Below are positions 32,801-40,826 of a stretch of 58,992 nt of DNA, one piece after another. The stretch comes from an uncultured Oscillospiraceae bacterium. Its GTDB lineage: Bacteria > Bacillota > Clostridia > Oscillospirales > Oscillospiraceae. Location: assembly GCA_947624585.1 (NCBI GenBank), contig CANQKZ010000002.1, forward strand, positions 1-58,992, in the 5' to 3' direction. Position 1 is the first letter of the stretch; each line of letters opens with the position of its first letter. The notes under the pieces are model-generated. The model worked only from the letters and a program-made list of their open reading frames with translations. It had not been told where the DNA came from and did no database searches. The position numbers and the translations under genes are program-made.

Positions 32801-34182
32801 ACCCGGCCTCCGTTCAGATAGGCGGTGATGCTGGTGCCGCGCCCCTCCACGCTCCGGATCTCCAGGGAGCCGGAGTGGAGGCGGGCGATCTCGTCGCACA
32901 GCGCCAGGCCCAATCCCACGCCCCCCTGGGCGCGGGACCGGGACTTGTCCACCCGGTAGAACGCCTCGGTGATCCTGGAGAGCTCCGCCGCCGGGATGCC
33001 CCGGCCGTTGTCGGTGACGGAGATGACGCACCCGGTGTCGGTCATCTCGGAGATGATGAAGACCGCGCCTCCATTATCCATCGCTTTCCGCGAATTGTCA
33101 ACAAGATTTATCAAAAGGGACTTGGTAAGATCCGGCTCCAGCATACACCGGCCCTCCGCCGCCCGGTAGCGGAGGGTGATCCCCGCCCGGGTGAGGCTGG
33201 GGCGCAGGAGGCGCACCACCCCGGTGACGATGGCCGCCGGGGAGGATTCCGCCAGCTCGAAGTCCCGCTTTTTCAGCATCAGGAGATCCAGGAGCTTGAT
33301 GGAGAGGGATTCCAGGCGCCGGCCCTCGGAGAAGATGTAGTTGGCGGCCTCCTGCTCCTCCTCGGGGGAGAGCATCCTGCGGCGGATGAGGTCGGCGTAG
33401 CCGATGATACTGGTCATGGGGGTCTTCAGCTCGTGGGCGAAGGAGCCCATGAACTCCGTCTGGCGGCGGGCGTTCTCCTGAAGCTCGGTGATGTTCTCCT
33501 GGAGGCGGTCGGCCATGGCGTTGAACTCATGGGACAGGGCCTCCAGCTCGTCGCCGCTGCGGACGTCGGCGCGGCTGGACAGATCCCCGGCGGCGATCTG
33601 CCGGGAGGCCCGGGTCAGGCGCGTCAGGGGCCGGGTGAGGAAGGCGGACATGAGCCACGCGCCCCCCGCGCCCAGGAGGACCGTCAGCACCAGGAGCTTC
33701 CGGTAGGTGGCAAGCTGGGCGGCGCGGAGCTCATAGACCTGGGAGATGTCGCTCAAAAGGTACAGGGACACCTTCTGCCCGTTGGCGGTCATGGCCCCGG
33801 ACACCTGGAGGAGGTGGGCCCCGTCCCGGGAGGGGTATCCCACGGTACACACGCCCGTTTCCGTCTCCACCTGGTCCGGCGTCAGGCCGCTGCGGAAGAG
33901 GGTCTCGGAGTCGGTGCGCAGCAGCGCCCCGTCCCAGAGGCCCCGGCCCCGGCGCTCCAGCACCGTCAGGGTCCCGGCGATGTCCCCGATGCCCGACTGG
34001 GGGCTGATGGAGTTGGCAAGCTGGAGGGTACTCTGGACGGAGTAGTAGGTCCTCAGCGCCGCGTCCCGCTCGCTGCGCAAAAGGGCGTCGAAGGAGGCGG
34101 AGATCAGCAGGGACCCGCAGATGCCGAAGATCAGCGCCAGCAGCGTCACCACCGCCAGCATCAGCTTGACCCGGAGCCTCAT
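32797..34182 (-). CDS. Sensor histidine kinase (HAMP, HisKA, HATPase)
   Basis: A 461-residue membrane kinase. Transmembrane helices at about 8-28 and 162-183 bracket an extracellular sensor of about 130 residues. HAMP follows (TRPLTRLTRASRQIAAGDLSSRA). The phospho-accepting His250 is in SFAHELKTPMTSIIGY. The ATP-binding domain shows the N box LLINLVDNSRKAM, DNGRGIP and GVGLGLAL. It overlaps both the response regulator and the downstream membrane protein by four bases. The signal is unknown; the neighbouring cell-surface peptidase and SLH protein suggest an envelope cue. Confidence 0.95.
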   Translation of the reverse strand: MRLRVKLMLAVVTLLALIFGICGSLLISASFDALLRSERDAALRTYYSVQSTLQLANSISPQSGIGDIAGTLTVLERRGRGLWDGALLRTDSETLFRSGLTPDQVETETGVCTVGYPSRDGAHLLQVSGAMTANGQKVSLYLLSDISQVYELRAAQLATYRKLLVLTVLLGAGGAWLMSAFLTRPLTRLTRASRQIAAGDLSSRADVRSGDELEALSHEFNAMADRLQENITELQENARRQTEFMGSFAHELKTPMTSIIGYADLIRRRMLSPEEEQEAANYIFSEGRRLESLSIKLLDLLMLKKRDFELAESSPAAIVTGVVRLLRPSLTRAGITLRYRAAEGRCMLEPDLTKSLLINLVDNSRKAMDNGGAVFIISEMTDTGCVISVTDNGRGIPAAELSRITEAFYRVDKSRSRAQGGVGLGLALCDEIARLHSGSLEIRSVEGRGTSITAYLNGGRV

Positions 34183-34838
34183 GGGTCCACCTCGAGCCGG
34201 TAGCCCACCTTGTGGACGGACACCAGCCGGTCCTCCCAGCCCACCTTCTTGCGGAGGCGCTGGATGTGCAGATCCACCGTCCGGCTGCCCACGTTGTAGT
34301 CCCCGCCCCAGACCCGCTCGTAGATGGTCTCCCGGTACAGCGCCGCGCCGGGGTTCCGGGCGAAGAGCAGGAGCAGGTTGTACTCCTTGTTGGTCAGCGG
34401 TATCTCCTCCCCGTCCCGTGTCACCCGCATGGAGCGGGTGTCGATGCTGAGACCCGCGATCTCGATGACACTGGCGAGCTTGTTGTACCGCCGCAGGACC
34501 ACCTCCACCCGGGCCAGAAGCTCCACGATCTCGAAGGGCTTTACGATGTAGTCCTCCGCCCCGATCTTCAGCCCGTGGACCCGGTCCGCGATACCGCTCT
34601 TGGCGGTGAGGAAGATCACAGGGATGCCCAGGGGGCGGATGTAGTCCATCAGTTCAAACCCGCTGGCCCCGGGGAGCATGATGTCCAGCAATATGAGGTC
34701 GAAGCTCTCCTTCTCCAATATGTCCGCCGCCGCCAGGCCGTCGTAGACGCAGGTACAGGCGTACCCGGCCTTGGTGAGGCTCATCTTTATGAGAGTGGCG
34801 ATGGGCCGCTCGTCGTCAACGATCAGAATCTTTACCAT
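34179..34838 (-). CDS. OmpR/PhoB-family response regulator
   Basis: The 219-residue regulator has a receiver domain with phospho-accepting Asp52 (LILLDIMLP), the acidic pair in IVDDE, and TAKSG and KPF residues, then a winged-helix DNA-binding domain (LTNKEYNLLLLF...VWGGDYNVGSRTVDLHIQRLRKKVG). The in-frame stretch upstream of MVKILIVDDE is non-conserved and crosses the promoter, so the ATG at 34838 is used. First gene of the RR-HK-membrane protein operon. Confidence 0.95.
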   Translation of the reverse strand: MVKILIVDDERPIATLIKMSLTKAGYACTCVYDGLAAADILEKESFDLILLDIMLPGASGFELMDYIRPLGIPVIFLTAKSGIADRVHGLKIGAEDYIVKPFEIVELLARVEVVLRRYNKLASVIEIAGLSIDTRSMRVTRDGEEIPLTNKEYNLLLLFARNPGAALYRETIYERVWGGDYNVGSRTVDLHIQRLRKKVGWEDRLVSVHKVGYRLEVDP

Positions 34839-34906
34839 TTTATACCTCTTTGTATCTCTATACGGCGCGTTTTCTTCCGGTCCCCCCGTCGGGGGACTGT
34901 TATTCG

Positions 34907-34934
34907 ACTGTATCATACATCTTCCGTGCATCAA
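34907..34934 (-). promoter_or_regulatory. Possible sigma-A promoter of the two-component operon
   Basis: On the minus strand TTGATG and TACAGT are 16 bases apart, about 70 bases before the response regulator ATG. Confidence 0.4.
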
Positions 34935-34965
34935 ATCTGCATCATATCGCGCACATTTCGGCGGG

Positions 34966-34994
34966 TTGAAATTTCCGGGAAGTTGTATTACAAT
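34966..34994 (+). promoter_or_regulatory. Sigma-A-type promoter of the HAD phosphatase gene
   Basis: TTGAAA and TACAAT are 17 bases apart, 37 bases before the ATG at 35032. It is divergent from the two-component operon. Confidence 0.7.
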
Positions 34995-35031
34995 TATAGC
35001 AAAAATCATGTGGAAACGGAAGTGGAAGATC

Positions 35032-35886
35032 ATGAAAAAGCAAAAGCCGGTGGTGGCGCTTCTCTACGACTTTGACAAGACGCTGTGTACCAAGGATATG
35101 CAGGAGTACAGCTTCATCCCCAACGTGGGGATGACCGCCCAGGAGTTCTGGACGGAGGCCAACTCCCTGGCGAGGGAGAAGAAGATGGACGGCATTCTGG
35201 CGTATATGTACGTGATGCTGGACAAGGCCCGCTCGGCCAAGACGGTGTCGGTGCGGCGGGACAGCTTCGTGGCGCTGGGGCGGGATCTGGAGTTCTACCC
35301 CGGTGTGGAGAGCTGGTTTGACCGGATGGCCGCCTACGGCAGGACCCGGGGGGTGGAGGTGCGGCACTTCATCATCTCCTCGGGCCTCCGGGAGATCATC
35401 GAGGGGTCCTCCGTCTACAAATATTTCACGGAGGTCTTCGCCTGCGAGTTCCTCTACGACTTCGACGGGATGCCCATCTGGCCCAAGAATGTGGTCAACT
35501 ACACCACCAAGACCCAGTTCCTGTTCCGCATCAACAAGGGTGTGCTGGACCTCTCCGAGGACGCGCCCCTCAACGAGTACACCCCGGAGGACGAGCGGCC
35601 CGTGCCCTTTCGGAACATGATCTACATCGCCGACGGCAAGACGGACGTGCCCTGCATGAAGCTGGTGCGGGTCAACGGCGGGTGCTCCGTGGCCGTCTAC
35701 CCCAAAAACCGCCGGGACACCGCCGCCCAGCTCCTCCGGGACGGGCGGGCGGACTTCATGCTCCCCGCCGACTACTCCGAGGGCGGCGAGCTGGAGCGGA
35801 CGGTGCAGGCGGTCATCGAGAAGATGGCGGTCACCGACGCCCTCCGGGCCAAATCCATGGCCCAGCTGGAGAAGGTGAAGCGATGA
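35032..35886 (+). CDS. HAD-family phosphatase
   Basis: A 284-residue haloacid dehalogenase-type hydrolase. Motif I is YDFDKTLCTKDM (Asp nucleophile near residue 14), motif II FIISSGLREII and motif III/IV YIADGKTDVPC. The SerB-like FDKT wording and length suggest a small-molecule phosphatase with a helical cap (about residues 25-100); the substrate is unknown. The start is ambiguous: an ATG eight codons upstream is also possible. I choose MKKQKP, just before the conserved part. It overlaps the DUF1294 gene by four bases. Confidence 0.85.
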   Translation: MKKQKPVVALLYDFDKTLCTKDMQEYSFIPNVGMTAQEFWTEANSLAREKKMDGILAYMYVMLDKARSAKTVSVRRDSFVALGRDLEFYPGVESWFDRMAAYGRTRGVEVRHFIISSGLREIIEGSSVYKYFTEVFACEFLYDFDGMPIWPKNVVNYTTKTQFLFRINKGVLDLSEDAPLNEYTPEDERPVPFRNMIYIADGKTDVPCMKLVRVNGGCSVAVYPKNRRDTAAQLLRDGRADFMLPADYSEGGELERTVQAVIEKMAVTDALRAKSMAQLEKVKR

Positions 35887-36164
35887 CCCTTTTCCAGATT
35901 CTCCTGGCGGCGTACCTTGCCGCCGTGAACGTCCTCACCTTCTCCCTCTACGCACTGGACAAGCGCCGGGCGCAAAAGCATATGTGGCGGGTACGGGAGT
36001 CCACGCTGCTGATCCTCTCCGTCCTGGGCGGGTCTCCGGGGGCGCTCCTGGGGATGCAGATCCTGCACCATAAGACGAAGCACAACCGGTTTTATTTCAC
36101 CGTGTCCGGGAGCTTTTTCGTCCACGTTTTCCTGTTCGCCTATCTTTTCTGGAGATTTTCGTAA
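35883..36164 (+). CDS. DUF1294 membrane protein
   Basis: A 93-residue protein with two to three hydrophobic helices. The segment YALDKRRAQKHMWRVRESTLLILSVLGGSPGALLGM and HKTKHNRF are the signature of DUF1294, a family of small membrane proteins of unknown function. It overlaps the HAD phosphatase stop (ATGA), so the two are co-translated. Confidence 0.92.
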   Translation: MTLFQILLAAYLAAVNVLTFSLYALDKRRAQKHMWRVRESTLLILSVLGGSPGALLGMQILHHKTKHNRFYFTVSGSFFVHVFLFAYLFWRFS

Positions 36165-36182
36165 AATTTTATCAAAATCCTC

Positions 36183-36213
36183 TTGACTGTAAAGCGGGTT
36201 TATACGCTACGAT
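36183..36213 (+). promoter_or_regulatory. MerR-type promoter with 19-bp spacer
   Basis: TTGACT and TACGAT are separated by 19 bases, the long spacer typical of MerR-activated promoters. An imperfect dyad (GTAAA...TTTATAC) lies in the spacer. It is about 22 bases before the MerR-RDD gene, suggesting autoregulation. Confidence 0.5.
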
Positions 36214-36235
36214 AGACGCGAAAGGGGGTCTGGAT

Positions 36236-37702
36236 ATGACCATCAACGAGGTGGAGACGCGCACCGGTCTCGAGCGGGCCACGGTGCGGTACTATGAGAA
36301 GGAGGGCCTTCTGTCCCCCGCCCGGGGGGAGAACGGCTATCGGAACTACTCGGAGTCTGATTTGGAGAAGCTCCGGAAGATCCGCCTTCTGCGGGCGCTG
36401 GATTTCTCCCTGGAGGACATCCGCGCCATGGACGCGGACGGGTCGGACTTCGCGGACCGGCTTCGGGCCAGGAGCCGGAGCCTGGACGCCCGGGCGGAGG
36501 ACATCGCGGACGCCAGACGGGTCATCGAAGCCATGCTCTCCGACGGGGCGGAATACGGGTCTTTGCAAAGCGGGCTGTATCTCCGGGCCCTCTCCTCCCC
36601 CGCCCCGGCCCTGCCGGAGGACGCGCCGCCGGAAATCGAACCGGAGCCGGAGACCGTGGGCGTGTGGGTGTCCCCCTGGCGGCGGTTCTTCGCCCGGGGA
36701 CTGGACCGGATGCTGTGCGGGATGGCTTTCCTATGCTTCTGGACCGGGGTGCTGCGGATCCGGGAGATCGACGGCGTTGTCTTCGATCTTTTAAGCTGGC
36801 TGGCGGTGCTGGCGCTGACCGTCGCTCTGGAGCCGGTGCTGCTTACCCTCTTCGGCACAACGCCGGGGAAGCTGGCGCTGGGCATCCGGGTGTGGGGTTC
36901 GGACGGGCGGAAGCTCCGCTATAAGGCCGCCCTGCGCCGGACCGTCGACGTGCTGGCCGCCGGGGAGGGGCTGAACATCCCCGTGGTGAGCCTGTACACC
37001 AACTGGCGGAGCTTCAAGTCCGCCGAGGACGGGGAGACTCTGAGCTGGGAGTACGACAGCGCGGAGACGGCGGCGGACTGGGTCTGCTTCCGGCACGTGG
37101 CCGCCTGGCTGGCCGTGGCCGTCCTGGCCGTGGGCCTCACCGTGGGCGCGGCGGCGCGGGGGATCCTGCCCAGGCACCGGGGGGATCTGACAGTCCGGGA
37201 GCTTTGTGAAAACGTCAACGACGCTTTCCGCCGGACGCCCGCCTCCGGGTTCCGGCTGAACACCGACGGGACCTGGTCCGGGGAGCACGGCGGCGTCTCC
37301 GTGGTCACCGTCGGGGGGTCTACCCCCTACACCCTCGGCCCCGTTCTGACCGTGGGACCGGGGGATATCCCCGGGGACGGGCCGGTGGAGTTCATTCTGG
37401 ACGGCAATACGGTCACCGGCCTCACCTACCGGGTCTCCCGGCGGTATACGCCCGACTCCGGCCCCGGTCCCGGCAGCTCCCTCCTGGCCGCCGGTGTGCT
37501 CATCGAAAGCCTCGTGGGCGCGGACCCCGAGGCCGTGCCGGATGTCCCAAGCTTCGAGCGGCTTGAGCGGAGCGCCGCGCCGGAATATATGGAGCCCTTT
37601 GACCTGACCTTCGGCCCCTGGCGGGTGGCGTTTGACATGGACCTCTCCGGGGAGGGGACGGAGGGATCTTACAGCATTGAGTTGAGGATCAGCAAATTCT
37701 GA
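36236..37702 (+). CDS. MerR-type regulator fused to an RDD membrane domain
   Basis: A 488-residue fusion. Residues 1-70 are a MerR winged helix (MTINEVETRTGLERATVRYYEKEGLL, GYRNYSESDLEKLRKI), followed by a short coiled coil to about 105. After a Pro/Glu linker comes an RDD domain (about 145-290: RRFFARGLDRMLCGMAF, GTTPGKLALGIRV) with several transmembrane helices, then another helix near 295-320 and an extracytoplasmic C-terminal domain of about 170 residues. A membrane-bound DNA-binding protein that senses outside conditions is implied. AGGGGG lies seven bases before the ATG. Confidence 0.87.
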   Translation: MTINEVETRTGLERATVRYYEKEGLLSPARGENGYRNYSESDLEKLRKIRLLRALDFSLEDIRAMDADGSDFADRLRARSRSLDARAEDIADARRVIEAMLSDGAEYGSLQSGLYLRALSSPAPALPEDAPPEIEPEPETVGVWVSPWRRFFARGLDRMLCGMAFLCFWTGVLRIREIDGVVFDLLSWLAVLALTVALEPVLLTLFGTTPGKLALGIRVWGSDGRKLRYKAALRRTVDVLAAGEGLNIPVVSLYTNWRSFKSAEDGETLSWEYDSAETAADWVCFRHVAAWLAVAVLAVGLTVGAAARGILPRHRGDLTVRELCENVNDAFRRTPASGFRLNTDGTWSGEHGGVSVVTVGGSTPYTLGPVLTVGPGDIPGDGPVEFILDGNTVTGLTYRVSRRYTPDSGPGPGSSLLAAGVLIESLVGADPEAVPDVPSFERLERSAAPEYMEPFDLTFGPWRVAFDMDLSGEGTEGSYSIELRISKF

Positions 37703-37727
37703 CCGGGCGGTTTATTTGACCGCATTC

Positions 37728-37754
37728 CGGGGCTGTGGCTTTTTCACAGCCCCG
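37728..37754 (+). terminator. Terminator of the MerR-RDD gene
   Basis: CGGGGCTGTG pairs with CACAGCCCCG, 25 bases after the stop. T-rich sequence follows about 12 bases later. Confidence 0.6.
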
Positions 37755-37797
37755 TTAACCCGTTAATTTGTTTTTTGCATCGATCCCACACTTCCCC

Positions 37798-37826
37798 TTG
37801 ACAATATATAGCCAATTAGCTATAAT
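37798..37826 (+). promoter_or_regulatory. Consensus promoter of sdpR-sdpI with overlapping palindrome
   Basis: TTGACA and TATAAT are exact with a 17-base spacer. The palindrome TATAGC-CAATTA-GCTATA (37807-37824) fills the spacer and -10 box and is a likely SdpR autorepressor operator. Confidence 0.82.
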
Positions 37827-37860
37827 GCTATATATCAAACATCAAAAGGAGGTATACACT

Positions 37861-38187
37861 ATGTCCGAGGATTTCTTCCAGGCACTGGCAAGTCCCTACC
37901 GGAGAGAGATCATCAAGCTTTTGAGGTGGAACAACCTCAGCGCCGGGGAGATCGCGGGGCGCTTTGACATCTCCCAGCCCTCTGTCTCCCGGCATCTGGA
38001 GGTACTGCGGCGGGCGGAGATCGTCACGGCGGAGAAGCGGGGCAACCAGGTGATCTACGCGCTGAACCTGTCGGTGGTGGACGAGATGTACATCCAGCTC
38101 ACGGACCTCCTGGGCCGTGCCCGGGGCGGCGCGGACGCGGGGGAAGGCAGCCCCGCGGGGACAACTGGCGAGGGGGCGGGGATGTGA
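37861..38187 (+). CDS. sdpR: ArsR/SdpR-family winged-helix regulator
   Basis: A 108-residue ArsR-type repressor: FFQALASPYRREIIKLLRW, the helix-turn-helix SAGEIAGRFDISQPSVSRHLEVLRRA cut by the usual wing KRGNQVIYALN. It lacks ArsR metal cysteines. The downstream gene is sdpI, so SdpR is the best name; in Bacillus SdpR represses sdpRI and is sequestered at the membrane by SdpI. AAAGGAGG lies eight bases before the ATG; upstream in-frame codons cross the promoter. Confidence 0.85.
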   Translation: MSEDFFQALASPYRREIIKLLRWNNLSAGEIAGRFDISQPSVSRHLEVLRRAEIVTAEKRGNQVIYALNLSVVDEMYIQLTDLLGRARGGADAGEGSPAGTTGEGAGM

Positions 38188-38822
38188 ACATCAGGCTCGC
38201 GCAGACGCTGATCGAGATCCTGTGCCTCGCGGCGCTGGGCATCGCCCTTCTCAGCGGAGAAAACGCGGCGGCGGCCGGGGCGGTGGCGGTGTGCCTCCTG
38301 GCGGCGGTGGCGGTCTACTACAAGAACATCCCCGCCCTCACCCACATCTCCCCGGACAGCCCCAAGGTCAGGACGCTCCGGACCGTGGCGGTCTTCTGCG
38401 TCTGCTATGTCCTCTTCATGGCGGGAGTCCTGGCGGCGGCGGAGTTTGGCCTCTTTGACAGCGTGACGGCGGGGATGTCCGAGGCACGGCTGAACACGGC
38501 GAGCAAGCTCTTCATGGGACTGGCGCTGGCGGTGTTCATGGCCTTCATGGGCAACCTGTCGCCCAAGCTTCCCTATAACCGTTACGCCGGTCTGCGCCTG
38601 CCCTGGACCGTCCGGGACGAGGAGACCTGGGTGGTGGCCCACCGGATCCTGGGGTATGTCTCCCTGCCCCTGTCCATCCTGGTCCTGGCCGGGGTGCCCA
38701 CGGAGCTGTCCCTGGATCGGTACATGGAATTCTGGTGGACCGGCGCTCTTTTGCTGTACGTCCTCATTCCGGGCGGTCTGTCCGGGATCTTCTACTGTAG
38801 GAAATTTTCCGGGAGGCTTTGA
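38184..38822 (+). CDS. sdpI: SdpI-family immunity/membrane protein
   Basis: A 212-residue membrane protein with about six hydrophobic helices. The SdpI signature is present: GNLSPKLPYNRYAGLRLPWTVRDEETWVVAHRI. In Bacillus SdpI gives immunity to the SdpC toxin and senses it together with SdpR. Here no sdpABC toxin genes are in the window, so the role may be immunity to other strains or general signalling. GTG start, four-base overlap with sdpR. Confidence 0.88.
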   Translation: MNIRLAQTLIEILCLAALGIALLSGENAAAAGAVAVCLLAAVAVYYKNIPALTHISPDSPKVRTLRTVAVFCVCYVLFMAGVLAAAEFGLFDSVTAGMSEARLNTASKLFMGLALAVFMAFMGNLSPKLPYNRYAGLRLPWTVRDEETWVVAHRILGYVSLPLSILVLAGVPTELSLDRYMEFWWTGALLLYVLIPGGLSGIFYCRKFSGRL

Positions 38823-38829
38823 GTCCTTG

Positions 38830-38990
38830 GGAACCTCTGAATAAATCGAAGCGCCGGGTAACATGCGAAGATTTTTCGCCAGATAAAGGCAAATAATTGC
38901 GGGACTACTGTGTGTATCTCAAAATTTTATGACGAAATAAGGTGGAAAATATGCCGTCCCGATCGGCGCGGCGATTTGTTCGGAGGTTCC
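38830..38990. repeat. Family 2 element, full-length copy (161 bp)
   Basis: Ends are GGAACCTCTGAATAAATCG and CGATTTGTTCGGAGGTTCC. The interior holds the core in the opposite orientation (GGGACTACTGTGTGTAT). Its right end lies one base before the -35 box of the M3 peptidase gene. Confidence 0.85.
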
Positions 38991-38991
38991 C

Positions 38992-39020
38992 TTGACCTTT
39001 TTCGCCTCCGGCGGTATAAT
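38992..39020 (+). promoter_or_regulatory. Sigma-A promoter of the M3 peptidase gene
   Basis: TTGACC and TATAAT are 17 bases apart, 31 bases before the ATG. The -35 box directly follows the family 2 element. Confidence 0.82.
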
Positions 39021-39051
39021 GGTACCACTATATTGACAAGGAGGCACCCCG

Positions 39052-40770
39052 ATGCGCATCGACACCGTGAAATTCCCCGATATGCCCTATGAACGCCCGG
39101 ATATGGAGGCCGTGAAGGCGGCCGTCGCCGATCTCACCGGCAGACTTGAGCGCGCCGCCGATTACGCGGAGGCCCGGGCCGTGTTCCTGGAGAAGGAGAA
39201 GTACATCTGCCACATCTCCACCATGTCCAGCCTCAGCTCCATCCGCTACTCCATCGACACCAGGGACCAATTCTACCAGGCCGAGGACGACTTCTGGAAC
39301 GCGGCCTGGCCGGAGGCGGAGGAGTATCTGCAAAAGTGGACCGACGCCATGCTGAAAAGCCCCTTCCGCCCGGACTTCGAGGCGGAGTTCGGCACGCTGA
39401 TGTTCGTCAACGCCGAGATCGACCGCCGGACCTTCGACCCCGCCATCATCCCCCAGCTCCAGAGGGAGAACGAGCTGGTGCAGGAGTACTCCAAGCTCAT
39501 CGCCTCGGCCCAGATCCCCTTCGAGGGGAAGGTCTACACCCTGGCCCAGATGGGTCCCCTGAAGACCTGCCCCGACGACGTCCGGCGTCTCGCCGCCTGG
39601 AGGGCCAACGGCCAGTGGTTCAAGGACAACCAGCCGGAGCTGGACCGGATCTATGACGACATGGTGGCGCTGCGCACCTCCATGGGCCGCGCCCTGGGGC
39701 ACCCGGACTACACCGCCCTGGGCTACGACCGCATGGGCCGCAACTGCTACGGCAAGGCGGACGTGGAGCGGTTCCGCGCCGCCGTCCAAAAGTACCTGGT
39801 GCCCGTGGCGGAGAAGATCTACCGGCGGCAGGCCGAGAGGCTGGGCGTGCCCTACCCCCTGAGCTACGCCGACGAGGCCCTGGCCTTCCGCTCCGGCAAC
39901 CCCCGCCCCACCGGCACGCCGGAGGAGATTTTGGAGGCGGGCAGGAAATTCTACAGCCAGCTCTCCCCGGAGACGGCGGAGTTCTTCAACATGATGCTGG
40001 ACCGGAAGCTCCTGGACGTGCTGTCCACCGAGGGCAAGCAGGGCGGCGGGTACTGCACCAGCATCGACGACTACGGCGTCCCCTTCATCTTCGCCAACTT
40101 CAACGGCACCCAGGGGGACGTGGAGGTGGTCACCCACGAGGCGGGCCACGCCTTCGCCATGTACATGAACCGGGACCGCATCCCCATGAGCACCATATGG
40201 CCCGGCATGGAGGCGTGCGAGGTCCACTCCATGTCCATGGAGTTCATGTCCTGGCCCTGGGCGAAGGACTTCTTCGGGGAGGATACCCGGAAGTTCCTCT
40301 ACTCCCACCTGGCCGGGGCCGTCACCTTCATCCCCTATGGAACCATGGTGGACCACTTCCAGCACGAGATCTACGCCCGCCCGGACATGACCCCCCGGGA
40401 GCGCCACGACACCTGGAAGCGCCTCATCGGCATCTATCAGCCCTGGCTCAGGCTCGATGGGGATATCCCCTTCTTCGCCGACGGCGAGGGCTGGCAGCGG
40501 CAGGGCCACATCTACCAGAACCCCTTCTACTACATAGATTACTGCCTGGCCCAGACCGTGTCCCTGGAATTCTGGGCGCTTTTGCAGGAGGACCGGAAGC
40601 TGGCCTGGGACCGCTACATGGCCTACACCCGCCAGGGCGGCAGCCGCACCTTCACCGAGCTTCTCCAAAACGCGGGCCTCGACAGCCCCTTCGACGAAAA
40701 CACCCTGAGAGCCGTCTGCGAAAAAGCGGCGGAGTGGCTGGAGAAGTATGATTTGACGGGGATAGAGTAA
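39052..40770 (+). CDS. M3 family oligoendopeptidase (PepF-like)
   Basis: A 572-residue cytosolic zinc peptidase that degrades short peptides. The zinc motif HEAGH starts at H362 (VVTHEAGHAFAMYM) and the third ligand Glu lies in EVHSMSMEFM. The region PFIFANFNGTQGDVEVV precedes it as in the oligoendopeptidase F group, and the C-terminus has GHIYQNPFYYIDYCLAQ. Length fits the family. It is monocistronic with its own promoter. The specific substrate is unknown. Confidence 0.92.
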   Translation: MRIDTVKFPDMPYERPDMEAVKAAVADLTGRLERAADYAEARAVFLEKEKYICHISTMSSLSSIRYSIDTRDQFYQAEDDFWNAAWPEAEEYLQKWTDAMLKSPFRPDFEAEFGTLMFVNAEIDRRTFDPAIIPQLQRENELVQEYSKLIASAQIPFEGKVYTLAQMGPLKTCPDDVRRLAAWRANGQWFKDNQPELDRIYDDMVALRTSMGRALGHPDYTALGYDRMGRNCYGKADVERFRAAVQKYLVPVAEKIYRRQAERLGVPYPLSYADEALAFRSGNPRPTGTPEEILEAGRKFYSQLSPETAEFFNMMLDRKLLDVLSTEGKQGGGYCTSIDDYGVPFIFANFNGTQGDVEVVTHEAGHAFAMYMNRDRIPMSTIWPGMEACEVHSMSMEFMSWPWAKDFFGEDTRKFLYSHLAGAVTFIPYGTMVDHFQHEIYARPDMTPRERHDTWKRLIGIYQPWLRLDGDIPFFADGEGWQRQGHIYQNPFYYIDYCLAQTVSLEFWALLQEDRKLAWDRYMAYTRQGGSRTFTELLQNAGLDSPFDENTLRAVCEKAAEWLEKYDLTGIE

Positions 40771-40787
40771 AAAGTGTAAAATAAATA

Positions 40788-40811
40788 CGCCCGGGCAATA
40801 AGGCCCGGGCG
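40788..40811 (-). terminator. Terminator of the C-type lectin/SLH gene
   Basis: CGCCCGGGC pairs with GCCCGGGCG. On the minus strand TATTTATTTTACAC follows. It may also help end the plus-strand M3 peptidase transcript. Confidence 0.75.
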
Positions 40812-40826
40812 CGGTATGTATGGGGG

